Source: Mucilaginibacter sp. UBA5151 (GTDB taxonomy: Bacteria > Bacteroidota > Bacteroidia > Sphingobacteriales > Sphingobacteriaceae). From it: a stretch of DNA of 64,000 bases. Made by a program: the position numbers and the translations under genes. Under the pieces are notes generated by a model that did no database searches, was not told the DNA's origin, and worked only from the letters and a program-made list of their open reading frames with translations. The stretch spans positions 62,001-126,000 of the forward strand of contig DHXR01000042.1 in the NCBI GenBank assembly GCA_002413785.1. The letters are read 5' to 3'. Shown here in pieces: positions 8,361 through 16,890 of the stretch. Every line of letters begins with the position of its first letter. Position 1 is the stretch's first letter.

Positions 8361-10607
8361 ATGGATCTATTAAACACTTACCTGATTTATTTAATACCTG
8401 TTTTCGGGATCATCGGCATTATTGCGATGGCCGTAAAAGCCGCCTGGGTTACCAAACAGGAAACCGGTGATGCCGGCATGAATGAGCTTGCGGGCTATAT
8501 TGCCGCAGGCGCAATGGCATTTTTAAAGGCCGAGTGGAAAGTACTCAGCTATTTTGTGGCGCTGGCCATGATCTTACTGGCCTGGTCGGGTACAACAGTG
8601 GCAACATCGAGCCCTGTAATTGCAATTTCGTTTTTAGTGGGCGCCTTCCTTTCGGCCTTCGCAGGTTTCCTGGGGATGCGTATCGCCACCAAAGCAAACG
8701 TACGCACCACACAAGCGGCCAGAACAAGCCTTGCCAAAGCGCTGAGGGTTTCGTTTACCGGCGGTACCGTGATGGGTTTAGGCGTAGCCGGTTTAGCGGT
8801 TATTGGTTTAGGTTCTCTTTTTATAGTTTTTTATACCTTTTATGTTAAAAGCCAGGGTCTGGATGTAAACGGCGAAGCTATGGCTAAGGCATTGGATGTT
8901 TTGGCAGGATTTTCACTGGGTGCAGAATCAATCGCATTGTTTGCCCGTGTGGGCGGTGGTATTTATACCAAAGCTGCTGATGTGGGCGCCGACCTTGTAG
9001 GTAAGGTAGAAGCGGGCATCCCCGAAGATGATGTGCGCAACCCCGCAACTATTGCCGATAACGTTGGTGATAACGTTGGCGACGTAGCAGGTATGGGCGC
9101 GGATCTGTTCGGATCGTATGTAGCCACTATGCTGGCCACTATGGTATTAGGACGCGAAATTGTGTCTCACGATAATTTTGGCGGTATAGCACCGATATTG
9201 TTACCGATGGTAATTGCCGGTTTGGGTATCGTGTTTTCTTTGATAGGCGCAGCGTTCGTAAAAATTAAAAATGAAACTGACAGCGTTCAGAAAGCTTTAA
9301 ATATCGGCAACTGGACTTCAATCGTATTAACAGCAATAGCCACTTATTTTGTAGTGCAATGGATGTTGCCTGTTGGCGAATTCCACATGCTGCGCGATGA
9401 TACAGGTGGTGTGTTAAAAGGCGGTGCTTCACATTTCACCAAAGATGGTGTTTATGGGGCAATCCTTGTCGGCCTGGTTGTAGGTACGCTGATGTCAATG
9501 ATCACCGAATATTATACAGCGATGGGCAAACGCCCGGTGCTGGGTATAATCAGGCAGTCGTCAACCGGGCATGCTACTAATATTATTGCAGGTTTAGCTG
9601 TTGGGATGGAATCAACAGTATTACCTATCCTTGTTTTGGCGGCCGGTATTTATGGATCTTATTATTGCGCCGGTTTATATGGTGTTTCTATCGCTGCCGC
9701 AGGTATGATGGCTACTACAGCTATGCAGCTGTCTATTGATGCTTTCGGACCTATAGCAGATAATGCAGGTGGTATTGCAGAAATGAGCCGTCTTCCTGAA
9801 GAAGTAAGGCACCGTACAGATAACCTGGATGCCGTAGGTAACACTACAGCAGCTACAGGCAAGGGTTTTGCAATTGCTTCGGCTGCATTAACCTCACTGG
9901 CTTTATTTGCGGCTTTCGTTGGTGTTGCTGGTATTGAGCATATTGATATTTACAAAGCGAACGTACTTGCCGGCTTATTTGTTGGCGGTATGATCCCTTT
10001 CATATTTTCGTCACTGGCTATTTCGGCAGTGGGCCGTGCGGCAATGGCGATGGTTGAAGAAGTTCGCCGCCAGTTCCGCGAGATCCCGGGCATTATGGAA
10101 TATACAGGTAAGCCTGAATATGAAAAATGCGTGGCCATATCAACCAAAGCTTCTATCCGCGAAATGGTTGCCCCCGGATTAATTGCACTGATCACGCCAA
10201 TAATCGTAGGTTTTACATTCGGTCCAGAAGTTTTAGGCGGCTTGCTGGCCGGCGTAACCGTATCGGGTGTATTGATGGGACTTTTCCAGAGCAATGCAGG
10301 CGGTGCATGGGACAACGCCAAAAAATCATTTGAAAAAGGCGTTGAGATCAACGGCGAGATGTATTATAAAAAATCTGAACCACATAAAGCATCCGTAACA
10401 GGTGATACCGTGGGCGATCCGTTTAAAGATACTTCGGGCCCTTCAATGAATATCCTGATCAAACTGATGTCGATCATGTCCCTGGTAATTGCACCGCATT
10501 TGAATGCGAATGTTCAAAAAACAGCACATATAACCCACCCGGTTCAAAAAGAGATCAGGGTGCAGGCAGTGATCAGCCCGATTGTTAAAGTTGATAAAAA
10601 AGGATAA
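8361..10607 (+). CDS. hppA: Membrane-bound ion-pumping pyrophosphatase, K+-dependent type
   Basis: This 748-residue integral membrane pyrophosphatase would have about 16 helices. The catalytic block DVGADLVGKVEAGIPEDDVRN is followed by the duplicated DNVGDNVGD motif at about residues 234-242, both diagnostic. The stretch GNTTAATGKGFA carries alanine where K+-independent enzymes have lysine (GNTTKA), so K+ dependence is expected. Whether it pumps H+ or Na+ is not settled from sequence alone. It couples PPi hydrolysis to ion export, which helps energise the membrane under stress. A strong terminator follows 19 bp after the stop. Confidence 0.95.
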   Translation: MDLLNTYLIYLIPVFGIIGIIAMAVKAAWVTKQETGDAGMNELAGYIAAGAMAFLKAEWKVLSYFVALAMILLAWSGTTVATSSPVIAISFLVGAFLSAFAGFLGMRIATKANVRTTQAARTSLAKALRVSFTGGTVMGLGVAGLAVIGLGSLFIVFYTFYVKSQGLDVNGEAMAKALDVLAGFSLGAESIALFARVGGGIYTKAADVGADLVGKVEAGIPEDDVRNPATIADNVGDNVGDVAGMGADLFGSYVATMLATMVLGREIVSHDNFGGIAPILLPMVIAGLGIVFSLIGAAFVKIKNETDSVQKALNIGNWTSIVLTAIATYFVVQWMLPVGEFHMLRDDTGGVLKGGASHFTKDGVYGAILVGLVVGTLMSMITEYYTAMGKRPVLGIIRQSSTGHATNIIAGLAVGMESTVLPILVLAAGIYGSYYCAGLYGVSIAAAGMMATTAMQLSIDAFGPIADNAGGIAEMSRLPEEVRHRTDNLDAVGNTTAATGKGFAIASAALTSLALFAAFVGVAGIEHIDIYKANVLAGLFVGGMIPFIFSSLAISAVGRAAMAMVEEVRRQFREIPGIMEYTGKPEYEKCVAISTKASIREMVAPGLIALITPIIVGFTFGPEVLGGLLAGVTVSGVLMGLFQSNAGGAWDNAKKSFEKGVEINGEMYYKKSEPHKASVTGDTVGDPFKDTSGPSMNILIKLMSIMSLVIAPHLNANVQKTAHITHPVQKEIRVQAVISPIVKVDKKG

Positions 10608-10626
10608 TATTTTTAATTTTCAAGAT

Positions 10627-10676
10627 AACAAAGAAGGCCGCCGGACAGCGGCCTTCTTTGTTATAACCCTTTTTTA
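10627..10676 (+). terminator. Rho-independent terminator after hppA
   Basis: A 15-bp stem (AACAAAGAAGGCCGC pairing with GCGGCCTTCTTTGTT, loop CGGACA) is followed within 10 bases by a run of six T. Confidence 0.88.
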
Positions 10677-10679
10677 TTT

Positions 10680-10710
10680 TTGATTTTAACAGCTATTATT
10701 ATTAAATTTG
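10680..10710 (+). promoter_or_regulatory. -33/-7 promoter of the DUF2683 gene
   Basis: TTG at 10680-10682 and TAAATTTG at 10703-10710 are separated by 20 bp, matching the Bacteroidota TTG-N19/20-TAnnTTTG promoter. The ATG at 10715 lies where transcription should begin, so the message is probably leaderless. Confidence 0.55.
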
Positions 10711-10714
10711 TTTA

Positions 10715-10936
10715 ATGACAGTTATCGTTAACCCCCATAGTGAAGAACAAGAAAAAGCCCTGGTCGAATTTCTGGACAGGATGCAGTATGATTATCAACG
10801 TGATACTGATGACTTAGGCTTAACCGAACTCCAGAAGCAAGAAATACTAAAACGGGATAACGATTTTATAAACGGCAAAACTACGGCCAGGGATTGGAAC
10901 GATATTAAAAGCGAGCTAAGAAGTGTATATCGTTAA
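10715..10936 (+). CDS. DUF2683-like antitoxin
   Basis: This 73-residue protein begins MTVIVNPHSEEQEKALVEFLDRMQYDY. An N-terminal beta strand and helix are followed by an acidic helical tail ending NDIKSELRSVYR. This matches small DUF2683-type proteins that precede RelE/ParE toxins in Bacteroidota. Here the downstream toxin frame is cut short (see 10923-10994), so the antitoxin is now an orphan. The family call is by resemblance of the N-terminal block. Confidence 0.6.
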   Translation: MTVIVNPHSEEQEKALVEFLDRMQYDYQRDTDDLGLTELQKQEILKRDNDFINGKTTARDWNDIKSELRSVYR

Positions 10937-10994
10937 ATTTTTACTTGAAGCCGAGCTCGAAATCGAAGTTTTTAAACAGCGAAGCTCCCAATGA
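10923..10994 (+). pseudogene. Truncated toxin remnant after the DUF2683 gene
   Basis: A GTG-started frame overlaps the antitoxin end by 14 bp and reads VYIVKFLLEAELEIEVFKQR, then SSQ and TGA. An overlapping toxin in this position normally runs about 90-100 residues and begins with this kind of beta strand and helix. Only 23 codons remain and the next 240 bp is AT-rich with no continuation that I could find. It is interpreted as the decayed 5' end of a RelE/ParE-type toxin. Confidence 0.45.
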
Positions 10995-11236
10995 GGCCTT
11001 TTAAAATAAATGATAGCGAATTAAACTTCGTAATTCTCTAACAAACAATAATGTACAGCCACCGTTGCGGGTAATGAGGCTTGCTTTATACATTAATTCC
11101 TTATTCAACCCTATCAACCAATAACCAATTTTAATTTGGAAACCCTTTCCAATCCCATTGTCACATTCTGCTCTTTATGTTTTCAATAAATTTAACTACG
11201 TTTGGGAATTAACTGACTGAAACAATTGAAATATTT

Positions 11237-12715
11237 ATGAAATTTAAAAAGCCCCTTGACTTATTATTAAAAGAAGCAGCCGAAACAGGCTCGGGTACTT
11301 TAAAACGTACTTTAAGTAGTTTTAACCTGGTTACAATGGGTATAGGTGCGATAATTGGCGCCGGATTATTTTCATTGACCGGGTTGGCTGCAGCTAATAA
11401 TGCAGGCCCTGCTGTAACCATATCATTTGTTATTGGTGCAATAGGTTGCGCATTTGCCGGGTTATGTTATGCCGAATTTGCCAGTATGATCCCTATTGCA
11501 GGTTCGGCCTATACTTATTCTTACGCCACTATGGGTGAATTTATTGCCTGGATAATCGGCTGGGACTTGGTATTGGAATATGCACTTGGTGCAGCTACAG
11601 TTTCAATTAGTTGGTCCCAATACCTGACTAAATTTTTGCATTTCTTTAATTGGGAGATACCTCCGCAATTTACAAAATCACCCTGGGAGGATATTACACT
11701 CAGTAATGGGACTATAGTTCATGGTATAATGAACCTGCCTGCTGTATTTATAATCGTTTGCTTGTCATTGTTATTAATACGTGGTACAAGAGAATCGGCA
11801 TTTATAAATAATTTTTTAGTTATACTCAAAGTTGCTGTAGTGTTAGTTTTTATAGCAGTTGGATGGGGTTATATCAATCCTGCTAACCATGTGCCATATA
11901 TACCGGCAAATACAGGAAAGTTTGGTGAATTTGGATGGTCAGGAGTGTTACGCGGGGCAGGTGTTGTGTTTTTTGCGTTTATAGGCTTTGATGCTGTATC
12001 AACTGCTGCCCAGGAAGCAAAAGACCCCAAACGGGGGATGCCAATTGGAATTATTGGTTCGTTGGTGGTATGTACCATATTATATGTGTTATTTTCACAT
12101 GTGATGACCGGTATGGCTAATTACAAAGAATTTAAGGAAAGCGCTGCGCCGGTGGCTGTTGCTATCGCAAAAACACCTTTTGCCTGGTTACAAAAAGCAA
12201 TCATTATTGCAATACTTGCAGGCTATTCTTCTGTAATATTAGTTATGTTAATGGGTCAATCACGCATCTTCTTTACCATGTCGAAAGATGGATTGATACC
12301 CAAAGCATTTTCTAAAGTGCATAAGAAATTTCAAACCCCATACAAGTCAAATTTGCTGTTTGCGGTTTTTGTGAGTTTATTCGCTGCTTTTGTACCTGTC
12401 AGGGTTGTTGGTGAAATGGTGTCTATTGGAACCTTGTTTGCATTTATATTGGTTTGTATAGGAATAATGGTTTTAAGAAAATCTGACCCGGATAGCCCAC
12501 GTCCGTTTAGAACTCCCTGGGTACCGTTTGTGCCAATTGCCGGGGTACTAATATGTTTATTAATGATGGTTTCTCTACCGCTTGATACCTGGATACGATT
12601 GGTAGTATGGATGGCTATAGGCCTGGTTATTTATTTCACATACAGTAAAAAACACTCACTAATCAGAAAAGGGACAGTTTATCTCCCTAAAGATCCGCTG
12701 AAACCGGAGTTATAG
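11237..12715 (+). CDS. APC superfamily (cationic amino acid type) permease
   Basis: This 492-residue membrane protein has 12-14 hydrophobic segments. GIGAIIGAGLFSLTG near residues 35-50 is the APC helix-1 motif, and FFAFIGFDAVSTAAQEAKDPKRGMPIGIIGS is the signature of the cationic amino acid transporter (CAT-like, YfnA-type) subgroup. It probably imports amino acids with protons. The gene stands alone with its own terminator. It is not closely similar to the permease at 6761-8209, so the two are paralogs of different subgroups. Confidence 0.87.
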   Translation: MKFKKPLDLLLKEAAETGSGTLKRTLSSFNLVTMGIGAIIGAGLFSLTGLAAANNAGPAVTISFVIGAIGCAFAGLCYAEFASMIPIAGSAYTYSYATMGEFIAWIIGWDLVLEYALGAATVSISWSQYLTKFLHFFNWEIPPQFTKSPWEDITLSNGTIVHGIMNLPAVFIIVCLSLLLIRGTRESAFINNFLVILKVAVVLVFIAVGWGYINPANHVPYIPANTGKFGEFGWSGVLRGAGVVFFAFIGFDAVSTAAQEAKDPKRGMPIGIIGSLVVCTILYVLFSHVMTGMANYKEFKESAAPVAVAIAKTPFAWLQKAIIIAILAGYSSVILVMLMGQSRIFFTMSKDGLIPKAFSKVHKKFQTPYKSNLLFAVFVSLFAAFVPVRVVGEMVSIGTLFAFILVCIGIMVLRKSDPDSPRPFRTPWVPFVPIAGVLICLLMMVSLPLDTWIRLVVWMAIGLVIYFTYSKKHSLIRKGTVYLPKDPLKPEL

Positions 12716-12748
12716 GCGAAATATCCAACAATATTTATAACAAAAAAT

Positions 12749-12774
12749 GGCCCTGACAATTCGGGGCCTTTTTT
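12749..12774 (+). terminator. Rho-independent terminator after the permease
   Basis: GGCCC pairs with GGGCC around an 8-9 base loop and is followed by six T, 33 bp after the stop codon. Confidence 0.75.
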
Positions 12775-12862
12775 GTGTCCTGATATTTTATCTGCATTCT
12801 GTATTTTTGTTGCACTTTTGTGGACTTTTTGTTTGAAACCAAAAAATTAAAACCTTAACGCC

Positions 12863-13432
12863 ATGCATCCATTAATTTTCAGAGAGATATTGTCGGTAAC
12901 CATGATCCTGTTTGCGATCATTGATATTTTGGGCGCTATACCTGTCATTATTGAAATGCGGCAGCGGATAGGTCATATCGAGTCGGAAAAAGCAAGTATT
13001 GCGGTGCTGGTGCTTATGGTTGGGTTTTTATTCGGCGGAGAAGAGTTGCTATCCATTATCGGCATCGACGTTTCCTCATTCGCCATAGCCGGTTCATTGG
13101 TGATCTTTATTATAGCGATGGAGATGATATTGGGTATAAAGCTGTTTAAAGAAGAAATGGCTTCCACGGCATCCATTGTGCCCCTGGCATTCCCGCTTAT
13201 CGCCGGGGCCGGTACCATGACCACCCTGCTATCCCTGAAAACACAATACCAAACCCAGGATATACTTGTCGGCATCGTCCTGAATACCCTGTTTGTTTAC
13301 CTCGTATTAAAAAATGTAAAATGGCTCGAAAAGCTATTGGGTAAAACCGGGCTGAACATTTTGCGGAAGGCCTTTGGGGTAATTTTGCTGGCGATAGCGA
13401 TTAAGTTGTTTAGGAGTAATACGCATTTGTAG
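12863..13432 (+). CDS. MarC family (UPF0056) integral membrane protein
   Basis: This 189-residue protein has six hydrophobic segments. The N-terminal ILFAIIDILGAIPVIIEM is the conserved MarC helix with the D-x-x-G-x-x-P pattern, and PLAFPLIAGAGTMTTLLSL is the second conserved block. The family was named from the E. coli mar locus, but its transport function is unproven. The gene is monocistronic, followed immediately by a MITE insertion. Confidence 0.85.
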   Translation: MHPLIFREILSVTMILFAIIDILGAIPVIIEMRQRIGHIESEKASIAVLVLMVGFLFGGEELLSIIGIDVSSFAIAGSLVIFIIAMEMILGIKLFKEEMASTASIVPLAFPLIAGAGTMTTLLSLKTQYQTQDILVGIVLNTLFVYLVLKNVKWLEKLLGKTGLNILRKAFGVILLAIAIKLFRSNTHL

Positions 13433-13444
13433 GCCCCTAACCCC

Positions 13445-13695
13445 CAATGTCATTAAGTTAAGGAAAATACCTTTTTTTCGGTGCGTTTACCCTCTTTCTG
13501 CCGTAGGCAAAGAGAGGGTGGTCGAGCGAAGCAAAGACCGGGTGAGTTAACTAATGAAGCGATATTAGCGCTAATGCATGGCGGCGAATCTACTCACCCG
13601 GTCTTTGCTTCGCTCGACCACCCTCTCTTCCGCAAGCGGGAAAGAGGGTAAAACAGTATTTATTAAAAATATATCTCCTTAACTTAATGACATTG
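13445..13695. mobile_element. 251-bp MITE with 20-bp terminal inverted repeats and 10-bp target duplication
   Basis: The left end CAATGTCATTAAGTTAAGGA (13445-13464) is exactly complementary to the right end at 13676-13695. Both flanks carry CCCTAACCCC (13435-13444 and 13696-13705), a 10-bp target duplication. The interior is largely an inverted repeat (GGTCGAGCGAAGCAAAGACC against its complement) that would fold into a long hairpin. There is no coding capacity. A related shorter copy is at 25871-26015. It is probably moved in trans by a transposase elsewhere in the genome. Confidence 0.85.
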
Positions 13696-13790
13696 CCCTA
13701 ACCCCATGAAGGGGGAATTTTGATTTAATTAATGGCAATGATATATAAATTTACACCAAAATAAAACTTTTTTAGTGTTTCAAACGTATA

Positions 13791-13798
13791 TATCTTTG
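13791..13798 (+). promoter_or_regulatory. -7 element of the Panacea toxin-antitoxin operon
   Basis: TATCTTTG matches TAnnTTTG and lies 56 bp before the antitoxin ATG. A TTT at about 13768-13773 sits at -33 distance. It falls inside the transposon just past its left inverted repeat. Confidence 0.5.
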
Positions 13799-13853
13799 TA
13801 ATAACCAATTATTAATCTTCTTAAGGGAATTTGTTGGAATCGCAAATAACAAC

Positions 13854-14354
13854 ATGAAAACCACCCAAAATTTAGGCACAACTTCGGCCATAGTGCTTTC
13901 AAACTTCATTTTAAAGCACTATGGCCCAATGTCACATTTAAAGTTACAAAAATTACTTTACTATTGTGAGGCATACCATTTGGCTTGCTTTGAACAATCT
14001 TTGATCCCGGAAGATTTTGAAGCATGGGTACATGGCCCTGTCTGTAGAGTTGTATATAATTCATTAAAGGATAATTCAATTTTGTATTCTGATGTTGGTT
14101 TCGATCCTAAAAATGATGAAGATCCAGATAAAAACATAGAAAAATCTTTAACATCTTCTCAAAATGAATTATTAGATTCAATATTAAAAGACTTATCCAC
14201 TTGGTCAGCATTTGAATTAGAAACAGCTACCCATAATGAAATGCCATGGATTGAAGCAAGAAAAGGTATTGCTCCATCTAAAATATGCACTAATATAATT
14301 TCTAAAAAAACTATGTTGGTTTATTATTCTGCTGAAGTAGATGGGAATAAATAA
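13854..14354 (+). CDS. Panacea-domain antitoxin (DUF4065/SocA-like)
   Basis: This 166-residue protein carries the Panacea (DUF4065) signature: HLKLQKLLYYCEAYHLA near residues 28-44, then DFEAWVHGPVCRVVYNSLK near residues 56-74. Panacea is a versatile antitoxin domain known to neutralise unrelated toxins encoded next to it. Here the partner starts 14 bp before its stop in another frame, the tight coupling seen in toxin-antitoxin pairs. It is the first cargo gene inside an IS1595 transposon, so the pair may stabilise the element. The gene is AT-rich compared with the core genome. Confidence 0.88.
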   Translation: MKTTQNLGTTSAIVLSNFILKHYGPMSHLKLQKLLYYCEAYHLACFEQSLIPEDFEAWVHGPVCRVVYNSLKDNSILYSDVGFDPKNDEDPDKNIEKSLTSSQNELLDSILKDLSTWSAFELETATHNEMPWIEARKGIAPSKICTNIISKKTMLVYYSAEVDGNK

Positions 14355-14787
14355 CTTCAAAAAGAAAAAAGAAAACTTTCTTGATAATACCATAAACAAG
14401 AAAAAACAAACCTTATCCTCTTTAAAACCAGAAAATTTCACCATTTCTTTTGAAGATTTTGACGATACTCAAAGAAGTGGGTCAGGATTTAAAGATTGGC
14501 AAAATATAGGGCTATTATCATATATGTTAGAAGTTCTTAAAGGTTATTGTTGCAGGCCGTTAATTGAACAATTGGACGGGAATAAGTTTACTCTATATGG
14601 AAATTTTCCACCACCAGATAAAACCAAATTCAAGTATCCTGCTCACGTATCACCCGATGCTGAATGGGGAAGAATACATATTAACGGGAAAACTATAATA
14701 GCGGGGCATGTAATAAATAATACATTTTACGTTGTGTTTTTAGATAAGCACCACCACTTCTATATATCAACAAAGAAAAATACCTAA
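14341..14787 (+). CDS. Putative toxin paired with the Panacea antitoxin
   Basis: This 148-residue protein starts inside the end of the antitoxin gene (14-bp overlap) and is translationally coupled to it. The N-terminal 25 residues are very lysine-rich. The C-terminal half reads as a compact beta-rich domain: DAEWGRIHINGKTIIAGHVINN then TFYVVFLDKHHHFYIS. The histidine cluster HHHFY at the end recalls toxin-like nuclease folds, but I cannot name the family. The toxin role is inferred from position and size. Its last 4 bases overlap the convergent P63C gene. Confidence 0.6.
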   Translation: MGINNFKKKKENFLDNTINKKKQTLSSLKPENFTISFEDFDDTQRSGSGFKDWQNIGLLSYMLEVLKGYCCRPLIEQLDGNKFTLYGNFPPPDKTKFKYPAHVSPDAEWGRIHINGKTIIAGHVINNTFYVVFLDKHHHFYISTKKNT

Positions 14788-15812
14788 TTTTTTTCCGGTT
14801 TACCTGCTTTTGCAACTGCACCTAATAATTTACCGAAAGGTGCATTGATAACCTTTTCATCAATTTCCGCGTTATTTTCTTCCAATTGTGAAAAAAAGTT
14901 AGTTTGAATCGGCTTATCTAATTTTTGGAGATCATGGTTTACTTCTGGTAAATCCATCATAGTTTGAGCGAATTTTTTACCGAATAATTTAATAAACTCT
15001 TTCCATGTATTTGATACATTCATTAATGTAATAACGGAAATAAGTTGCTTTTCTAAATGAGGTTCGCCAATGTCTATACTTAAGCTTTGATGTAATCGAG
15101 CGGTTTTATTACCAGCGGCACTTTTAGGTGTTTTATTTTCAAGTTCCTTTAAAACTCCTTTAGGTAGTAGATTATATACTAATTGCTTTGTCCATGTTCC
15201 AATAACACCGGGACGATTTTTAATGCCAGTTACGGTAAAATTCCATCCATTAAGCCTAAATATTTCTTTATAAAATTCGTCTGGAAATCTTTTTTGCCAG
15301 GGCAATAATTCTTTCGAAATATACGCGCTTAAAACTTTCTGTAATTCATCCTTTTCTCTGTCATACTGATACCCTGTCGCCTCATCTACCAAAGCAATTA
15401 TACCAACACGCGCAAACCCTCTGATTAGTATTTCGCATTGATCCGCTATTATCGATTGACGAGGGGAAAGGTGTATTTTTTTACGGGCTTCCAAAAAACC
15501 ATCGCATATATCTGCTAATACTGTAGCTTCGAACCCGTTGATTTTAGCATCCCCTTTATAGCAAATCACAGGCTCAAAATGGTCCTCGGTTTTATCCTTA
15601 TAAATGAATGACTTAAGTGATTTTTGAGCCAAATAACGGGTTAATCTGGTCCCGGCTGTCTGCTTGCCTTCTTCGGCTTCATCAACCATTTTTAAGGCGT
15701 TTTGCATTGCTCTACCAGATAAAACCCTTGTCCCATCTTCCAATACATAACAAGGAATAATTAACCCATTAAGGTCAATTTCCCCTTCATATTTAATCGT
15801 ATGTTTACTCAT
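14784..15812 (-). CDS. P63C-domain protein, transposon 1
   Basis: This 342-residue protein begins with a BRO-N-like segment (GLIIPCYVLEDGTRVLSGRAMQNAL, residues 16-40). The P63C domain spans about residues 113-190, with RVGIIALVDEATGYQYDREKDELQ as its core and FPDEFYKEIFRLNGW after it. P63C occurs in phage- and element-borne proteins of unknown activity. The tail ends NAPFGKLLGAVAKAGKPEKN. The gene overlaps the transposase stop by 4 bp (ATGA type), so both come from one transcript. There is no HTH domain, unlike the copy at 19943-21058. Confidence 0.82.
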   Translation of the reverse strand: MSKHTIKYEGEIDLNGLIIPCYVLEDGTRVLSGRAMQNALKMVDEAEEGKQTAGTRLTRYLAQKSLKSFIYKDKTEDHFEPVICYKGDAKINGFEATVLADICDGFLEARKKIHLSPRQSIIADQCEILIRGFARVGIIALVDEATGYQYDREKDELQKVLSAYISKELLPWQKRFPDEFYKEIFRLNGWNFTVTGIKNRPGVIGTWTKQLVYNLLPKGVLKELENKTPKSAAGNKTARLHQSLSIDIGEPHLEKQLISVITLMNVSNTWKEFIKLFGKKFAQTMMDLPEVNHDLQKLDKPIQTNFFSQLEENNAEIDEKVINAPFGKLLGAVAKAGKPEKN

Positions 15813-16795
15813 TTTGTCAATTCTTTATAAGTTAAACGACCTGCTACATTAGATAATATCAAATCAAATCTTCCTGCGGTGCTAAATTTACGTGTATTAA
15901 AACGTAATTGATACTCATTTACATAAGACTGTAAATGTTCAGTTGATACCCAATGATAAATACAGTCAACGCCTCTTTTTAAATGGCTCCAAAAGTTTTC
16001 TACGCCGTTAGTATATGCCATTTCATTAACATATTCTTTTGCGCCATGATTAACAGTAGCGTGTTGAAAAACCTTATCTAATCCGTTATATGATCTGTAT
16101 TCGTCTGTAATAATTGTTGAACCTGTGCCGATGTTTGCTTTGATAATAGGATGAATAGTATCCGCTGTTGTATCACTTACAACGGCACAGTTGATTATAG
16201 AATCTGATTTGATGATTTTCTCTTTTACAATCTTTCCGGGGATAACTTTATGAGGGCGTTCTATTGTTTCAGAAACTTCTCTTTGTAACATTCCGATAAC
16301 CGGAGTTTTAGTATCGTTGTTACGGCCTCTTTTATGAGATTTTTTATATTCATGCTTGTTTTTATCTTCGCCCCCCATGTAGGTTTCATCAATCTCAACA
16401 ATACCTTCAAATTCTGCCTTAAAAGCGGGGGAGTTAAAAGCGAATCTTAGACGGTGTAACATGAACCATGCGGTTTTTTGAGTTACATCTATATCTCTTG
16501 ACAGTTGATGGCTTGAAACGCCTTTTTTATGGCTTGAAAAGATATACAAAGCCATATACCATTTAATAAGCGGGATTTTTGTATCTTCGAATATGGTTCC
16601 CACTTTAGCAGTAAAGTATTTACCAGTGTTCTTACATTTGTATTTATTGCCAGCGCAATTGTAAACTTTAGATGTTGGATCAAACGGACTTACTACCTGA
16701 CCGTTCCAACGCATTTCAGCAAGATAAGCCATGCAAGTATCTTCATCGGGAAATGCTTTAACTAAATCTAAGATGCTTTTGAAGTTGAAATCCAT
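15809..16795 (-). CDS. IS1595 (ISXO2-like) transposase, transposon 1
   Basis: This 328-residue DDE transposase is complete. Catalytic residues are visible as IVEIDETYMGG (Asp136), ITDEYRSY (Asp231) and TNGVENFWSHLKRG (Glu266). The N-terminal zinc ribbon of the family is degenerate: the first CxxC is SPFD and the second is CKNT, leaving one of four ligands. Such a form occurs as a Bacteroidota subgroup as far as I recall. The start lies 59 bp inside the right inverted repeat end of the element, so its promoter sits in or near the terminal repeat. Confidence 0.93.
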   Translation of the reverse strand: MDFNFKSILDLVKAFPDEDTCMAYLAEMRWNGQVVSPFDPTSKVYNCAGNKYKCKNTGKYFTAKVGTIFEDTKIPLIKWYMALYIFSSHKKGVSSHQLSRDIDVTQKTAWFMLHRLRFAFNSPAFKAEFEGIVEIDETYMGGEDKNKHEYKKSHKRGRNNDTKTPVIGMLQREVSETIERPHKVIPGKIVKEKIIKSDSIINCAVVSDTTADTIHPIIKANIGTGSTIITDEYRSYNGLDKVFQHATVNHGAKEYVNEMAYTNGVENFWSHLKRGVDCIYHWVSTEHLQSYVNEYQLRFNTRKFSTAGRFDLILSNVAGRLTYKELTK

Positions 16796-16890
16796 AATCG
16801 TTGCTATTAATTATGGTGTAAATATATACATAATTTTCACAATACCAAATTTATTTGGTGTAAATTTATATATCATTTCCTAATTAATTT

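Larger units (their letters stand above)
13734..16880. mobile_element. IS1595-family cargo transposon 1 (Panacea TA + P63C + transposase)
   Basis: The left end at 13734-13760 and the right end at 16854-16880 are 27-bp inverted repeats with one mismatch. Both start GG and share AATGATATATAAATTTACAC and the following CCAAA. The bases immediately outside are TAATTAAT on both sides (13726-13733 and 16881-16888), an exact 8-bp target duplication as expected for IS1595 elements. The element is 3,147 bp and holds four genes: antitoxin and toxin on the plus strand, then P63C and transposase on the minus strand, converging. Intact ends and open transposase frame suggest a recent insertion. Confidence 0.92.
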
